Shown: positions 42,744 through 52,340 of the stretch, piece after piece | Layout of the letters: each line of letters starts with the position of its first letter | Position numbering within the stretch: the first letter of the stretch is position 1 | Assembly (NCBI RefSeq): GCF_000802185.1 | Contig: NZ_KN676113.1 | Coordinates: 4,545,430 to 4,609,429 of the forward strand | Origin: Belnapia sp. F-4-1 | Lineage (GTDB): Bacteria > Pseudomonadota > Alphaproteobacteria > Acetobacterales > Acetobacteraceae | Reading direction: 5' to 3' | Length of the DNA: 64,000 nt | Translations under genes and position numbers: made by a program | Notes under the pieces: generated by a model | The model's input: the letters and a program-made list of their open reading frames with translations, nothing else | Told to the model about the DNA's origin: nothing | Databases searched by the model: none

Positions 42744-43510
42744 GCGCGCTGCTCGAAGCCTCGGGCCTCGCGCTGCGCTTCGGGGCGGTGCCGGCGCTGG
42801 ATGGCGTGGCGCTCGAGATCTTTCCCGGCGAGGTCGTCGCCATCGTCGGCGAGTCAGGCTCGGGCAAGACGACGCTGCTGCGCGTGCTCTCCGGCATGAT
42901 GCGGCCGGAGGCGGGCGAGGTCCGCTACCGTGACCCGGAAGGCGGGCTGCATGTCGTCCATGAGATGGGCGAGGCGGAGCTACGCCGGCTGCACCGGACG
43001 GATTGGGGCTTCGTCCATCAGAACCCGCGCGACGGGCTGCGCATGCGCGTCTCGGCGGGCGGCAATATCGGCGAGCGGCTGATGGCGGTGGGCGCGCGGC
43101 ATTACGGCAACATCCGCGCCGAGGCGGCGGAGTGGCTGCGGCGCGTCGAGATCGACCCGGCACGGATTGACGACATGCCAGCGCTCTTCTCGGGCGGCAT
43201 GCAGCAGCGGCTGCAGATCGCCCGCACGCTGGTGACGCGGCCGCGGCTGGTCTTCATGGACGAGCCGACCGGGGGACTCGATGTCTCGGTGCAGGCGAAG
43301 CTGCTCGACATGATCCGGGCGCTTGTCGCCGATCTCGGCCTCGCGGTGGTGATCGTGACGCATGACATCGCGGCGGCACGGCTGCTGGCGCATCGGCTGC
43401 TCGTCATGCGGCGGGGGCAAGTCGTGGAGCAGGGGCTGACGGACCGGGTACTCGACGACCCGCAGCATGAATACACCCAATTGCTCGTTGCCTCGGTGCT
43501 GGCGGCATGA
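42740..43510 (+). CDS. phnK: C-P lyase ATPase PhnK
   Basis: A 256-residue ABC-type ATPase that binds PhnJ in the core complex, not a transporter. Walker A is GESGSGKTT, the signature is [13 protein letters not shown] and Walker B is [12 protein letters not shown]. It contains the family phrase [14 protein letters not shown] at the Q-loop. Coupled to phnJ and phnL by ATGA overlaps. Confidence 0.94.
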   Translation: MSALLEASGLALRFGAVPALDGVALEIFPGEVVAIVGESGSGKTTLLRVLSGMMRPEAGEVRYRDPEGGLHVVHEMGEAELRRLHRTDWGFVHQNPRDGLRMRVSAGGNIGERLMAVGARHYGNIRAEAAEWLRRVEIDPARIDDMPALFSGGMQQRLQIARTLVTRPRLVFMDEPTGGLDVSVQAKLLDMIRALVADLGLAVVIVTHDIAAARLLAHRLLVMRRGQVVEQGLTDRVLDDPQHEYTQLLVASVLAA

Positions 43511-44205
43511 GCTGGGCGATCCGCACCGAGGGGCTCGGCAAGTCCTTCACGCTGCATCTCCAGGGCGGGGTGCGCATCCCCGTGCTGGAAGGCGTGGACC
43601 TGAGCGTGGCGGCAGGGGAATGCGTCGCACTGGCAGGACCTTCGGGTGCCGGCAAGTCCACGCTGATGCGGCTGCTCTACGGCAATTACGGCGCGGCGGC
43701 GGGGCGCATCCTGATCCGCCATCATGGGGCGGAGGTCGACCTCGCAGCGGCCGATGCGCGGCTGGTGCGCGAGGTGCGGCGGGAGACGCTTGGCTATGTC
43801 AGCCAGTTCCTCCGCGTCATCCCGCGCGTGCCGACGCTCGACATCGTCGCCGAGCCGTTGATGGCGCGGGGCGTGGCGCGCGAGGCAGCGCGGCCGCGGG
43901 CGGCGGAACTGCTGGCGCAGCTCAACCTGCCGGCGCGGCTGCACGGGCTGCCGCCGGCGACCTTCTCGGGCGGCGAGCAGCAGCGGGTGAACCTGGCGCG
44001 GGGCTTCGCCCCGGGCTACCCGGTGCTGCTGCTCGACGAGCCGACGGCGAGCCTCGATGCCGGCAACCGAGCGGTGGTGGTCGGGCTAATCCGCGCCGCC
44101 AAGGCCGCGGGCAGCGCCATCATCGGTATCTTCCATGACACCGAGGTGCGCGACCAGGTCGCGGACCGATTGTTCGAGGTCCTGCCCATGCCGGTCGCCG
44201 CCTGA
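43507..44205 (+). CDS. phnL: C-P lyase ATPase PhnL
   Basis: A 232-residue ABC-type ATPase that forms a heterodimer-like module with PhnK on the C-P lyase core. Walker A is GPSGAGKST, the Q-loop is [14 protein letters not shown], the signature [14 protein letters not shown] and Walker [12 protein letters not shown]. Its ATG overlaps phnK (ATGA) and its stop overlaps phnM by one base. Confidence 0.94.
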   Translation: MSWAIRTEGLGKSFTLHLQGGVRIPVLEGVDLSVAAGECVALAGPSGAGKSTLMRLLYGNYGAAAGRILIRHHGAEVDLAAADARLVREVRRETLGYVSQFLRVIPRVPTLDIVAEPLMARGVAREAARPRAAELLAQLNLPARLHGLPPATFSGGEQQRVNLARGFAPGYPVLLLDEPTASLDAGNRAVVVGLIRAAKAAGSAIIGIFHDTEVRDQVADRLFEVLPMPVAA

Positions 44206-45344
44206 TGTCCGAGACCATCCTCACCCATGCCCTGCTCGTCCTGCCGGAGGATGTGATGCCCGGCACGCTGGTGCTGCGCGACGGGCTGATCGCCGAAGTG
44301 CAGCCGGGGCGCAGCAGCCTTGCGGGGGCGGTGGATTGCGGGGGCGACCACGTCATCCCCGGCGTGGTCGACCTGCATACCGACAATCTCGAGCGTCAGG
44401 TGCAGCCGCGGGCCAATGCGCGCTGGCCGAGCCGTTCCGCCCTGTTGGCGCATGACGCGCAATGCGCGGCGGCGGGCGTCACCACCGTCTTCGACGCGCT
44501 CTGCCTCGGTGATCTCGGCTTCGACCCCGGGCGGGTGCAGACCTTCTACGAGGGTGTCGCCGACCTCGCCGCGCTGGTGCCGAGCGGCCTGCTGAAGGCG
44601 GAGCACCTGCTGCATCTCCGGTGCGAGCTGCCGGCGACCGACATGGTGCCGGCGGTGGAGAGCGTCGCCGACCATCCGCTCGTCGCCATGGTCAGCCTGA
44701 TGGACCACTCGCCGGGCGTCGGCCAGTACCGAGACATTCCCCGCTACCGTGCGATGCGGCAGCGGCAGAAGCAGATGAGCGATGCCGAGGTGGATGCGCG
44801 CATCGCTGAGCTGCTGGAGCGCCGTGCCCGATTGCGCGAGCCGCAGCGGCGCTGGCTGCTGGACCGCATCGCCCATCGCGACCTGCCGCTCGCCAGCCAT
44901 GACGATGACGACGTGGAGGAGATGGCGCGCAACGCGGAGGACGGCATCCGCATCAGCGAGTTCCCGGTGACGATGGAGGCGGCCGGTGCGGCGCGCGGCC
45001 TCGGTGTCACGGTGATCGCCGGGGCGCCCAACATCGTCCGCGGCGGAAGCCATTCGGGCAATGTCGCGGCGGCCGACCTCATCCGCGCCGGCGCTGTCGA
45101 TGCGTTGGCAAGCGACTATGTGCCGGCGGCGATGGTGGAGGCGGCGTGGATTGCGGCCGCGACCACCGGCATCTCCCTTCCCCGGGCTGTCGCCAGCATC
45201 ACCGACGGGCCCGCGCGCATGGCGCGGCTGAGGGACCGGGGGCGGCTGGTGGCGGGGCTGCGGGCCGATCTGGTGCGGGTACGGGCGGTGGAGGGGCTGC
45301 CGATGGTCCGCGCCGTCTGGCGCGAGGGGGAGCGCGTGGCGTGA
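44205..45344 (+). CDS. phnM: Alpha-D-ribose 1-methylphosphonate 5-triphosphate diphosphatase PhnM
   Basis: A 379-residue amidohydrolase-fold enzyme that removes diphosphate from the PhnGHIJ product. Metal and catalytic regions are VDLHTDNLERQVQPR, MDHSPGVGQYRD, HDDDDVEE, PNIVRGGSHSGN and LASDY. These match the E. coli type more closely than the paralogue at 37821. It overlaps phnL by one base and the DUF1045 gene by 4 (GTGA). Confidence 0.95.
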   Translation: MSETILTHALLVLPEDVMPGTLVLRDGLIAEVQPGRSSLAGAVDCGGDHVIPGVVDLHTDNLERQVQPRANARWPSRSALLAHDAQCAAAGVTTVFDALCLGDLGFDPGRVQTFYEGVADLAALVPSGLLKAEHLLHLRCELPATDMVPAVESVADHPLVAMVSLMDHSPGVGQYRDIPRYRAMRQRQKQMSDAEVDARIAELLERRARLREPQRRWLLDRIAHRDLPLASHDDDDVEEMARNAEDGIRISEFPVTMEAAGAARGLGVTVIAGAPNIVRGGSHSGNVAAADLIRAGAVDALASDYVPAAMVEAAWIAAATTGISLPRAVASITDGPARMARLRDRGRLVAGLRADLVRVRAVEGLPMVRAVWREGERVA

Positions 45345-46036
45345 TCGGCGCGCCCATGCCGGAGGCGCGCCTGGCCCTCTACTGGGCGCCGGAGCCGGAG
45401 GACCCCCTCCACCGCCTCGGCTCCGCCTGGCTCGGCCGGGATGCGGAGACGGGGGCGCCGCTGCCGCAGCCGGTGCTGCCGGGGCTCGACGTCGCGGAGA
45501 TCACCAGGGATGCGCGGGGATATGGCCTTCATGCGACACTGAAGCCGCCTTTCCACCTGCGGGTCAGCTGGGCGGAGGCGGTCGCCGCGGCGGAGGCGCT
45601 TGCGGCGCGGACGGCACCCTTCGACCTTCCGCCGCTCGCCGTCGAGAATTTGGAGGGGTTCCTGGCGCTGCGGGAGACGGCGCACTGCCCTGCCCTCCGG
45701 CCCTTCGCCGATGCTTGCGTCGAGGCGCTGGATCCCTGCCGGGCGCCGCCCGACGAGGCAGAGTTGGCAAAGCGGCGGCGGGCCCGGCTGAGCGCGCGGC
45801 AGGAGGTGCTGCTAGAGCGGTATGGCTATCCTTACGTCATGGAGGAGTGGCGCTTCCACGTCACTCTCAGCCGGCGCCTCTCGGCCGGGGAGATGGCGGT
45901 GGTACAGCCGGCGGTGACGGATTTTCTAGGCGAGGCGCCGGCGATGCCGCGGCGGGTCGGCGCCATCAGCCTGTTCACCCAGGCGAAGGCCGGTGCGCCC
46001 TTCCTGATCGCCGAGCGGCTGCCGCTCAGGGGATAG
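45341..46036 (+). CDS. DUF1045 2H phosphoesterase linked to phosphonate metabolism
   Basis: A 231-residue protein of the DUF1045 family, often called putative phosphonate metabolism protein. Two HxT motifs typical of 2H phosphoesterases occur: LHATLKPP (H64) and FHVTLS about 100 residues later. ALYWAPEPEDPLHRLGSAWLGRD is the family N-terminus. The GTG start that overlaps the phnM stop has GGGGAG upstream; an ATG 5 codons later is an alternative. A role in hydrolysing the cyclic phosphate end product, as PhnP does elsewhere, is plausible, since no phnP is present here (inference). Confidence 0.8.
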   Translation: MIGAPMPEARLALYWAPEPEDPLHRLGSAWLGRDAETGAPLPQPVLPGLDVAEITRDARGYGLHATLKPPFHLRVSWAEAVAAAEALAARTAPFDLPPLAVENLEGFLALRETAHCPALRPFADACVEALDPCRAPPDEAELAKRRRARLSARQEVLLERYGYPYVMEEWRFHVTLSRRLSAGEMAVVQPAVTDFLGEAPAMPRRVGAISLFTQAKAGAPFLIAERLPLRG

Positions 46037-46544
46037 CGCGGAGGGCCGCCACCACCCGGGCGACGCCTTGCTCCACCGGACCCTCATTCATCACCCGGAC
46101 CACATGGAGGCCGGGCGGCAGCGCGGCCTCGCGGGCAAGGCGGGCGGCGATGTCGGCCTCCGTCTCGCGGCCGCGGGCGGCGAGGCGGGCGGCCAGTATC
46201 GCGGGCGGAGCGGTGATCTCCAGCACCAGCAGGGGCATGCGCCGCGCGGCTTCGGCGAGGACGGTGCGCGAGAGGTTGGCGACCGCCACTCCGGGTGGCA
46301 GGGCGGCCGGGATGCCGTAGAGTAGCCCATGCGCCTCCCACCAGAGGGCGAAGCGGCCGGCGGCGCGCTCGGCCTCGAAATCGGCGCGGGTCAGCGGGCG
46401 ATGCGCCTCGCCGCCGGCCTCGGCAGGGCGGGTGATGCTGCGCTGGATGAAGTGGAAGCGGGGATCGCCGGCCAGGGCTGCGCGGGCGCCCTCCATCAGC
46501 GTGTCTTTCCCCGCCCCGGAGGGCCCGACCACACCGACCAGCAT
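46026..46544 (-). CDS. phnN: Ribose 1,5-bisphosphate phosphokinase PhnN
   Basis: A 172-residue P-loop kinase related to guanylate kinase. The nucleotide site GPSGAGKDT is at 7-15, with QRSITRPAEAGGE and the WEAHGLLYG segment following. PhnN turns ribose 1,5-bisphosphate into PRPP, the last step that recycles the ribose of the C-P lyase pathway. The start MLVGVVGP fits the family; upstream residues are unconserved. It converges on the DUF1045 gene with an 11-base overlap. Confidence 0.9.
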   Translation of the reverse strand: MLVGVVGPSGAGKDTLMEGARAALAGDPRFHFIQRSITRPAEAGGEAHRPLTRADFEAERAAGRFALWWEAHGLLYGIPAALPPGVAVANLSRTVLAEAARRMPLLVLEITAPPAILAARLAARGRETEADIAARLAREAALPPGLHVVRVMNEGPVEQGVARVVAALRAIP

Positions 46545-46623
46545 GCTTGCCTTCCAGATCGAACGGGCCTTCTCTGCCTGTCCGAACGCCGTCAGGCAAT
46601 GTTCCCTCGGAGAAGACCACAGC

Positions 46624-48405
46624 ATGTTCACGACACGGCCCGAGATCGCCGGCACCTTCGGCGCCGTCGCCACGACGCATTGGATCGCCTCGCAGGTCGG
46701 AATGTCCGTGCTGGAACGGGGCGGCAATGCCTTCGACGCCGCCTGCGCCGCCGGCTTTACCTTGCAGATCGTCGAGCCGCATCTGAACGGGCCGGGGGGC
46801 GACTGCCCGATCATTCTGCACAGCGCGAAGCTCGGCGCGCAGCAGGTGATCTGCGGCCAGGGGCCGGCGCCGGCGGCGATGACGGTCGGCAAGCTGAAGG
46901 ACGAGCTGGGCCTCGACATCGTACCGGGGACCGGCTTCCTTTGCGCGCCCATCCCCGGCGCCTTCGATGCCTGGGCACTGATGCTGCGTGACCATGGCAC
47001 CTGGCGGCTGCGCGACGTCTTGGACTACGCCATCGGCTACGCGGCGCGCGGGGCGCATGTGGTCGGGCGCATCTGCGCGACGATCGAGACGGTGCGGCCG
47101 CTCTTCGAGACGGAGTGGAAGACCTCGGCCGCGCTCTGGCTGAAGGGGATCACGCCGGGCGGGCTCTACACCAACCCGGACCTGGCCGAAACCTATGCGC
47201 GGGTGGTGCGCGAGGCGGAGGCGGCGAGCAGCGATCGCGAGGGGCAGATCGAGGCGGCGCGGAACATCTGGTATGGCGGTTTCGTCGCCGAGGCGATCGA
47301 CCGCTTCGGCCGCGAGTTCGCTGCGCTCGACACGTCCGGCCGGCGGCATCATGCGCTGCTGACGGGGCAGGACATGGCCGGTTGGCGGGCGAGCGTGGAG
47401 CAGCCGCTTGCCGGGCAGTACCGCGGGCATGCCGTGCTGAAATGCGGGCCTTGGAGCCAGGGGCCGGCGATGCTCCAGACCCTCGCCCTGCTCGATGGGC
47501 TCGATGTGGCAGGAATGGACCCGGTTGGGGCGGAGTTCGTCCACGCTGTTACCGAGGCGATGAAGCTCGCCTTCGCCGACCGCGAGGCCTTCTACGGCGA
47601 TCCGGATTTCACCGATGTCCCGATGGGGGCGCTGCTCTCAGCCGAGTACAATGCCGCACGGCGGGCACTGATCGGGCGCGAGGCGAATAACGAGTTCCGG
47701 CCCGGCTCGCCGGACGGGCGGGCGCCACGGACGGACTACGCGGCCGCGGTGCAACGGGCTGGGGCGCTCACCATGGCGGCCGGGACGGGCGAGCCGACGG
47801 TTTCCCGCCTCGGTGCCTCGGGCGGGGATACATGCCATATCGACGTGATCGACCAATGGGGCAATTTCGTCAGCGCGACGCCTTCGGCCGGCTGGCTGCA
47901 AAGCTCGCCGGCGATACCCGGCCTCGGCTTCTGCCTCGGCTCGCGCTGCCAGATGTTCTGGCTGGACGAGACGCTGCCGAATGGGCTCAAGCCCGGCAAG
48001 CGGCCGCGGACGACGCTGTCGCCGAGCCTGGTGCTGCGCGAGGGCAAGCCCTGGATGAGCTTTGGCACGCCGGGCGGCGAGCAGCAGGACCAGTGGCAGC
48101 CGATCATGCTGGCGCGGATGCTCGACCATGGCTTTGGCATCCAGCAGGCGATCGACCTGCCGAGCTTCCATAGCGAGCACTGGATCAGCAGCTTCTGGCC
48201 GCGCGGCGCCCAGCCGGGGAAGCTGGTGCTGGAGGGACGCTACGCGCCGGCGGTGCTCGATGAGCTGACGTCCCGCGGCCATGCCGCCGAGATGGGCGGC
48301 GAGTGGTCCGAGGGACGGCTCACCGGAGCGCGGCTGGAGGCGGATGGCCAGATCCTCGCGGGCGCCAACCCGCGAGGCATGCAGGGTTATGCGGTAGGGC
48401 GATAA
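46624..48405 (+). CDS. Gamma-glutamyltransferase family Ntn hydrolase
   Basis: A 593-residue GGT-like protein. No signal peptide is present, so it is probably cytoplasmic, unlike E. coli GGT. The small-subunit nucleophile should be T403 in GASGGDTCHIDVID; Cys follows it where Ser or Thr is usual. Other family segments are GGNAFDAACAAGFTL, GPGGDCP, AVTEAMKLAFADREAFYGDP and TLSPSLVLREG. GGT-family enzymes autocleave before the Thr and hydrolyse gamma-glutamyl or related acyl amides. GGAGAAG precedes the ATG by 8 bases. It is divergent from phnN across 79 bases. Substrate unknown. Confidence 0.83.
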   Translation: MFTTRPEIAGTFGAVATTHWIASQVGMSVLERGGNAFDAACAAGFTLQIVEPHLNGPGGDCPIILHSAKLGAQQVICGQGPAPAAMTVGKLKDELGLDIVPGTGFLCAPIPGAFDAWALMLRDHGTWRLRDVLDYAIGYAARGAHVVGRICATIETVRPLFETEWKTSAALWLKGITPGGLYTNPDLAETYARVVREAEAASSDREGQIEAARNIWYGGFVAEAIDRFGREFAALDTSGRRHHALLTGQDMAGWRASVEQPLAGQYRGHAVLKCGPWSQGPAMLQTLALLDGLDVAGMDPVGAEFVHAVTEAMKLAFADREAFYGDPDFTDVPMGALLSAEYNAARRALIGREANNEFRPGSPDGRAPRTDYAAAVQRAGALTMAAGTGEPTVSRLGASGGDTCHIDVIDQWGNFVSATPSAGWLQSSPAIPGLGFCLGSRCQMFWLDETLPNGLKPGKRPRTTLSPSLVLREGKPWMSFGTPGGEQQDQWQPIMLARMLDHGFGIQQAIDLPSFHSEHWISSFWPRGAQPGKLVLEGRYAPAVLDELTSRGHAAEMGGEWSEGRLTGARLEADGQILAGANPRGMQGYAVGR

Positions 48406-48417
48406 GTCCCCGCCGCC

Positions 48418-50172
48418 TTACCGCGTCCGCGGCCCGACGCGCCGCGGCGCCGGCACCCGCGCCGGCTGCGCGGCCGGCGCCTTGGCCGCCGCCTTGCGCG
48501 CCTGCTCGCGCAGCTGGGCGATGGTCGAGCGGTTGGTCACCTGCTCCGGGTTGGTCCGCACCTCCACCACCGCCGGCTTGCCGGAGGCGATCGCACGCTG
48601 CACGGCAGGCACCAGCTCCTCGGTCGCCTCCACCACCTCGCCATGGCCGCCGAAGCTGTCGATGAACTTGGCGAAGTCCGGGTTGGTGAGCGTCGTGGCG
48701 GAGACGCGGCCAGGATAGTGCCGTTCCTGGTGCATGCGAATCGTGCCGTACATCTGGTTGTTGAAGACCAGGATGATGGGATTGACCGCATGGTGGAAGG
48801 CGGTGGCGATCTCCTGGCCCGTCATCAGGAAGCCGCCATCGCCGACGAAGGAGATCACCGTCCGCCCGGGATGGACGATCTTGGCGCCGATCGCGGCCGG
48901 CACGCTGTAGCCCATGGCGCCATTCGTCGGGCCGAGGAAGTCCTGGCCTTCCGAGACATGCATGAAGCGCGTCGGCCAGGTGGCGAAATTGCCGGCGTCG
49001 GTGGTGAAGATGGTATCAGGCGGCAGCGCCTTCTCCAGCGCCTGGAGGGCGACGGCGAGGTTGAGCGGGCCTTCGTACTCGCCCGGCTTCGCCTGCGCCT
49101 CACGCGCGGCGCGCAGCTCGGCGCGCCAGCCGGCCCAGGCGGGACTTGCGATGGGTGGCAGCGCTTTCGCGGCAGCAGCGAAGGCGTTCATGTCCGTGGT
49201 GATGCCGAGGGCCGGGCGATAAACGCGGCCGATCTCCGACTGGTCGGGATAGGCGTGAATGATCGGCGTGCCGCCAGCCATGTCGAAGAGGGTGTAGCCC
49301 TGCGACACGGTCTCGCCGATGCGGGTGCCGATGGCGAGGAAGAGGTCGCACTCCCGTGCCTTCGCCACCAGCGTGGCATCGGCGCCGACGCCGAGGTCGC
49401 CGACGAAATTCGGCAGCGTGTTGTCGTATAGGCCCTGACGGCGGAAGCTGACCGCGACAGGGATGTCGTTGGCACGGAGGAAGTCGCGGATATCGGCGCG
49501 GCCTTCCGGCGTCCAGCAGCCACCACCGCCGAGCACGGCGAACGGACGCTTCGCCCCGGCCAGCATCGCCATCATCCGCTCCATGGCGGCGGGCGAGGGA
49601 TGCGCGGGGGCGACCTGGGCGGGGCCGATATCCGGAGCCGACACCATCTCCTTCTGCATCTCCTCGGAGATCGCCACCACCACCGGGCCGGGGCGGCCGG
49701 AGGTGGCGACGTCGAAGGCATGCGCCATCAGCTCCGGGATGCGCGCGGCGTCGTCGATCTGCGTCACCCACTTGGCGAGGGGCGCGAACATCTTGCGGTA
49801 GTCGACCTCCTGGAAGCTCTCCCGATCAGTCTCCTCGAAGGGAATCTGGCCAATCAGCAGCACCAGCGGCGTGGAGTCCTGGTAGGCGACATGCACGCCG
49901 ATCGCCGCATGGCAGGCACCCGGGCCCCGCGTGACGATGGCGACGCCGGGCTTGCCGGTCAGCTTGCCATAAGCCTCCGCCATGTGAACGGCACCGGCCT
50001 CGAAGCGGCAGGTGACGAGCTGGATTCGGTTGCGCTGGGCGTAGAGCCCGTCGAGCAGGTCGAGATAGCTCTCGCCGGGCACGCAGAAGGCGTGGCTAAC
50101 GCCCTGCGCCACCAGCGCGTCGGCCAGGATGTGCCCACCGAGCCGCGCCTCGGTCCGCCTTGCCTGCGTCAT
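48418..50172 (-). CDS. Thiamine diphosphate-dependent enzyme (acetolactate synthase-like large subunit)
   Basis: A 584-residue ThDP enzyme with three domains. The catalytic Glu of the pyrimidine domain is E58 in CRFEAGAVHMAEAYGKLTG; the ThDP motif GDGGFLMTGQEIATA ends in NNQMYGT. FVGDGG and RHYPGRVSA are also typical. The branch is close to IlvB-like proteins found without IlvN and may act as oxalyl-CoA/2-hydroxyacyl-CoA lyase or another 2-oxo acid decarboxylase. About 20 basic/Pro residues extend the C-terminus (RKAAAKAPAAQPARVPAPRR), beyond the usual end. It converges on the GGT gene. Confidence 0.8.
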   Translation of the reverse strand: MTQARRTEARLGGHILADALVAQGVSHAFCVPGESYLDLLDGLYAQRNRIQLVTCRFEAGAVHMAEAYGKLTGKPGVAIVTRGPGACHAAIGVHVAYQDSTPLVLLIGQIPFEETDRESFQEVDYRKMFAPLAKWVTQIDDAARIPELMAHAFDVATSGRPGPVVVAISEEMQKEMVSAPDIGPAQVAPAHPSPAAMERMMAMLAGAKRPFAVLGGGGCWTPEGRADIRDFLRANDIPVAVSFRRQGLYDNTLPNFVGDLGVGADATLVAKARECDLFLAIGTRIGETVSQGYTLFDMAGGTPIIHAYPDQSEIGRVYRPALGITTDMNAFAAAAKALPPIASPAWAGWRAELRAAREAQAKPGEYEGPLNLAVALQALEKALPPDTIFTTDAGNFATWPTRFMHVSEGQDFLGPTNGAMGYSVPAAIGAKIVHPGRTVISFVGDGGFLMTGQEIATAFHHAVNPIILVFNNQMYGTIRMHQERHYPGRVSATTLTNPDFAKFIDSFGGHGEVVEATEELVPAVQRAIASGKPAVVEVRTNPEQVTNRSTIAQLREQARKAAAKAPAAQPARVPAPRRVGPRTR

Positions 50173-50229
50173 GCCCTGGTCTCCGTCCCCTCTCGTGGCG
50201 CACGACCATAGCGAGGCGGCGGGCGCGCG

Positions 50230-51810
50230 TCACCCTGCGCCGAGGGCGCCGCTCGCCGTGCCGGCATGCATCTGCCGGAGCTCCCGCTTCAGCAGCTTGC
50301 CAGCGGTGTTCTTCGGCAGCGACTCGGCGATGATGATGCGCTTCGGCAGCTTGTAGGGGGCGAGCAGCCCACGTGCATGGGCGAGAAGCACGGCCTCGAT
50401 ATCGGGGGGCGCGTCGGCGCGGGGGACGACGACGGCGGCGACGGCCTCGATCCATTTCGGGTCGGGGACCGCGATGACGGCAACCTCGGCGACGGCGGGA
50501 TGGGTGAAGAGCGCTTCCTCCACCTCGCGGCTCGCCACCAGCACGCCACCGGTGTTGATGAGGTCCTTGGTGCGGTCGACGATGGCGAGATAGCCTTCCT
50601 CGTCGACGGTCGCCACATCGCCGCTATGGAACCAGCCGCCCTCGAAGGCGCGGGCCGTTTCCTCCGGCATGTTCCAGTAGCCGAGCAGGAGCTGCGGCGA
50701 GCGGTGGATGACCTCGCCGCGCTCGCCGGGCGCCACGTCGCGCATTTCCACATCGACGACTCGGGTTTCGACGTTGAGGACAGGGCGGCCGATGGAGCCG
50801 GGGCGAGCCTCGTGCTCTTCCGGGCGGAGGACGGTCGCCAGCGGGGCGATCTCGGTCTGGCCATAGCAGTTGTAGGGGCGCGAGCCGGGGAGACGGGCGC
50901 GCAGCTCCTGCAGCACGGGCACGGGCATGATGCTCGCGCCGTAATAGACCTTGCGCAGGCAGGAAAGGTCGCGGGTGCCGAAATCCGGGTGCTGCAGCAG
51001 GGTGATCCAGACCGTCGGCGGGGCGAAGAAGGCGGTGATGCGCTCGCGCTCGATCAGCTCGAGACAGGTGGCGGCGACGGGGGCGTCGATCAGCAGGGTC
51101 GGGATGCCGGCTAGCAGCTGCGGCATGGTGAAGGCGTGCATCTGCGCCGTGTGGTAGAGCGGCAGGGCGGCGAGCGAGCGGTCGTCGCGCTGCATCTCCA
51201 GCTCGATGATGCAGCTGGCATATTCAGCAAGCAGGCCGCGATGGGACATCATCGCGCCCTTCGGCGCTCCGGTGGTGCCGGAGGTGTACATGATCTGCAC
51301 CAGATCCTCGTCCCGCACCGCCTCGCCCAGCGGCTCGTCCTCATCCCAGCGCGGGTCGAGCGCGGCGGCGAGGATGTCGAGCGGCCCTTCCCCGGCGTCG
51401 ATGGTGCCGGCGCGAACGCCCGGCACGGCGGCGCGGGCGGCTTCGGCCGCAGCGGCCAGCGCCGGTTGGTGCAGCAGCAAGGAGGCGCCGGACTGGCGAA
51501 GGACGTATTCGACCTCCTTCGGCGTCAGGGCGAAGTTGATCGGCACATGCACGAGGCCGGCCCGGGCGCACCCGAGCCAAAGCAGCAGGTAGGCATCCGA
51601 ATTGCGGCCATAGGCGACGACGCGGTCGCCAGGTGCGAGGCCCGATGCCAGCAGGCAGCGGCCAATGCGGGTGGCGGCCTGATCCAGACCTGCATAGCTC
51701 CAGGCGCGGTCGGCGTAGCGGAGCGCCTGGCGGTCGTGGAAACGGCCCGCCGCGCGCCCCAGCGCATCGCCGATGGTGTTGCGCCGGGCGCGCGCGCCTG
51801 TCTCGGTCAT
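50230..51810 (-). CDS. AMP-dependent acyl-CoA synthetase
   Basis: A 526-residue ANL-family ligase. Core motifs are [16 protein letters not shown] (A3), YGQTE (A5), GDVATVDEEGYLAIVDRTKDLI (A7-A8) and the adenylation Lys in LPKNTAGKLLKREL (A10). Such enzymes form fatty or aryl acyl-CoA via the adenylate. The lipid substrate cannot be given. It lies 57 bases upstream of the ThDP enzyme on the same strand, with OsmC 33 bases upstream of it, so a loose leftward operon is possible. Confidence 0.88.
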   Translation of the reverse strand: MTETGARARRNTIGDALGRAAGRFHDRQALRYADRAWSYAGLDQAATRIGRCLLASGLAPGDRVVAYGRNSDAYLLLWLGCARAGLVHVPINFALTPKEVEYVLRQSGASLLLHQPALAAAAEAARAAVPGVRAGTIDAGEGPLDILAAALDPRWDEDEPLGEAVRDEDLVQIMYTSGTTGAPKGAMMSHRGLLAEYASCIIELEMQRDDRSLAALPLYHTAQMHAFTMPQLLAGIPTLLIDAPVAATCLELIERERITAFFAPPTVWITLLQHPDFGTRDLSCLRKVYYGASIMPVPVLQELRARLPGSRPYNCYGQTEIAPLATVLRPEEHEARPGSIGRPVLNVETRVVDVEMRDVAPGERGEVIHRSPQLLLGYWNMPEETARAFEGGWFHSGDVATVDEEGYLAIVDRTKDLINTGGVLVASREVEEALFTHPAVAEVAVIAVPDPKWIEAVAAVVVPRADAPPDIEAVLLAHARGLLAPYKLPKRIIIAESLPKNTAGKLLKRELRQMHAGTASGALGAG

Positions 51811-51843
51811 GGAGTCCTCCCCTTTCTTGACGGGGAGTGTAGC

Positions 51844-52278
51844 CTAGGAGTCCAGCGTGGCGTCGAGGGTGATGCTGGCGTTCAGCACCTTGGAGACGGG
51901 GCAGCCGGCCTTGGCGGCATCGGCGAGCTTCCGGAACTCCTCCTGCGACAGGCCAGGAACCTTGGCCTTCAGGGTCAGCGCCACCGCGGCGATCTTCCAG
52001 CCGGCGCCTTCCTGCTCGAGCGAGACCTTGGCGGAGGTATCGAGCGCCTGCGGCTCGTGCCCGGCGCCGGAAAGCTGGAAGGCGAGCGCCATGGTGAAGC
52101 AGCCGGCATGGGCGGCGGCGATCAGCTCCTCGGGGTTGGTGCCGGGGCCGTTCTCGAAGCGGGTCTTGAAGCCGTACTGGCTGTCCTTGAGCACGCCGGA
52201 CTGGGTGGTGAGGCTGCCGGTGCCCTCCTTGCCGCTGCCCTGCCAGTGCGCGCTGGCGCTGCGATGGATACTCGCCAT
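51844..52278 (-). CDS. OsmC family peroxiredoxin
   Basis: A 144-residue OsmC/Ohr fold protein that reduces organic hydroperoxides. The redox pair is C60 in HAGCFTMAL and C126 in KAGCPVSKVL, with E51 and R40 at the active site region (TNPEELIAAAH). It matches the OsmC branch more closely than Ohr. The start MASIHRSASA has GGGAGAGAG upstream. Likely stress-induced, though no regulatory site was identified. Confidence 0.9.
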   Translation of the reverse strand: MASIHRSASAHWQGSGKEGTGSLTTQSGVLKDSQYGFKTRFENGPGTNPEELIAAAHAGCFTMALAFQLSGAGHEPQALDTSAKVSLEQEGAGWKIAAVALTLKAKVPGLSQEEFRKLADAAKAGCPVSKVLNASITLDATLDS

Positions 52279-52340
52279 GGGCTCTCTCCCTTCCATGTTG
52301 CGGGGAAGGAGATAGGGCGCAACGCCGCCAGTTCCAGCCG

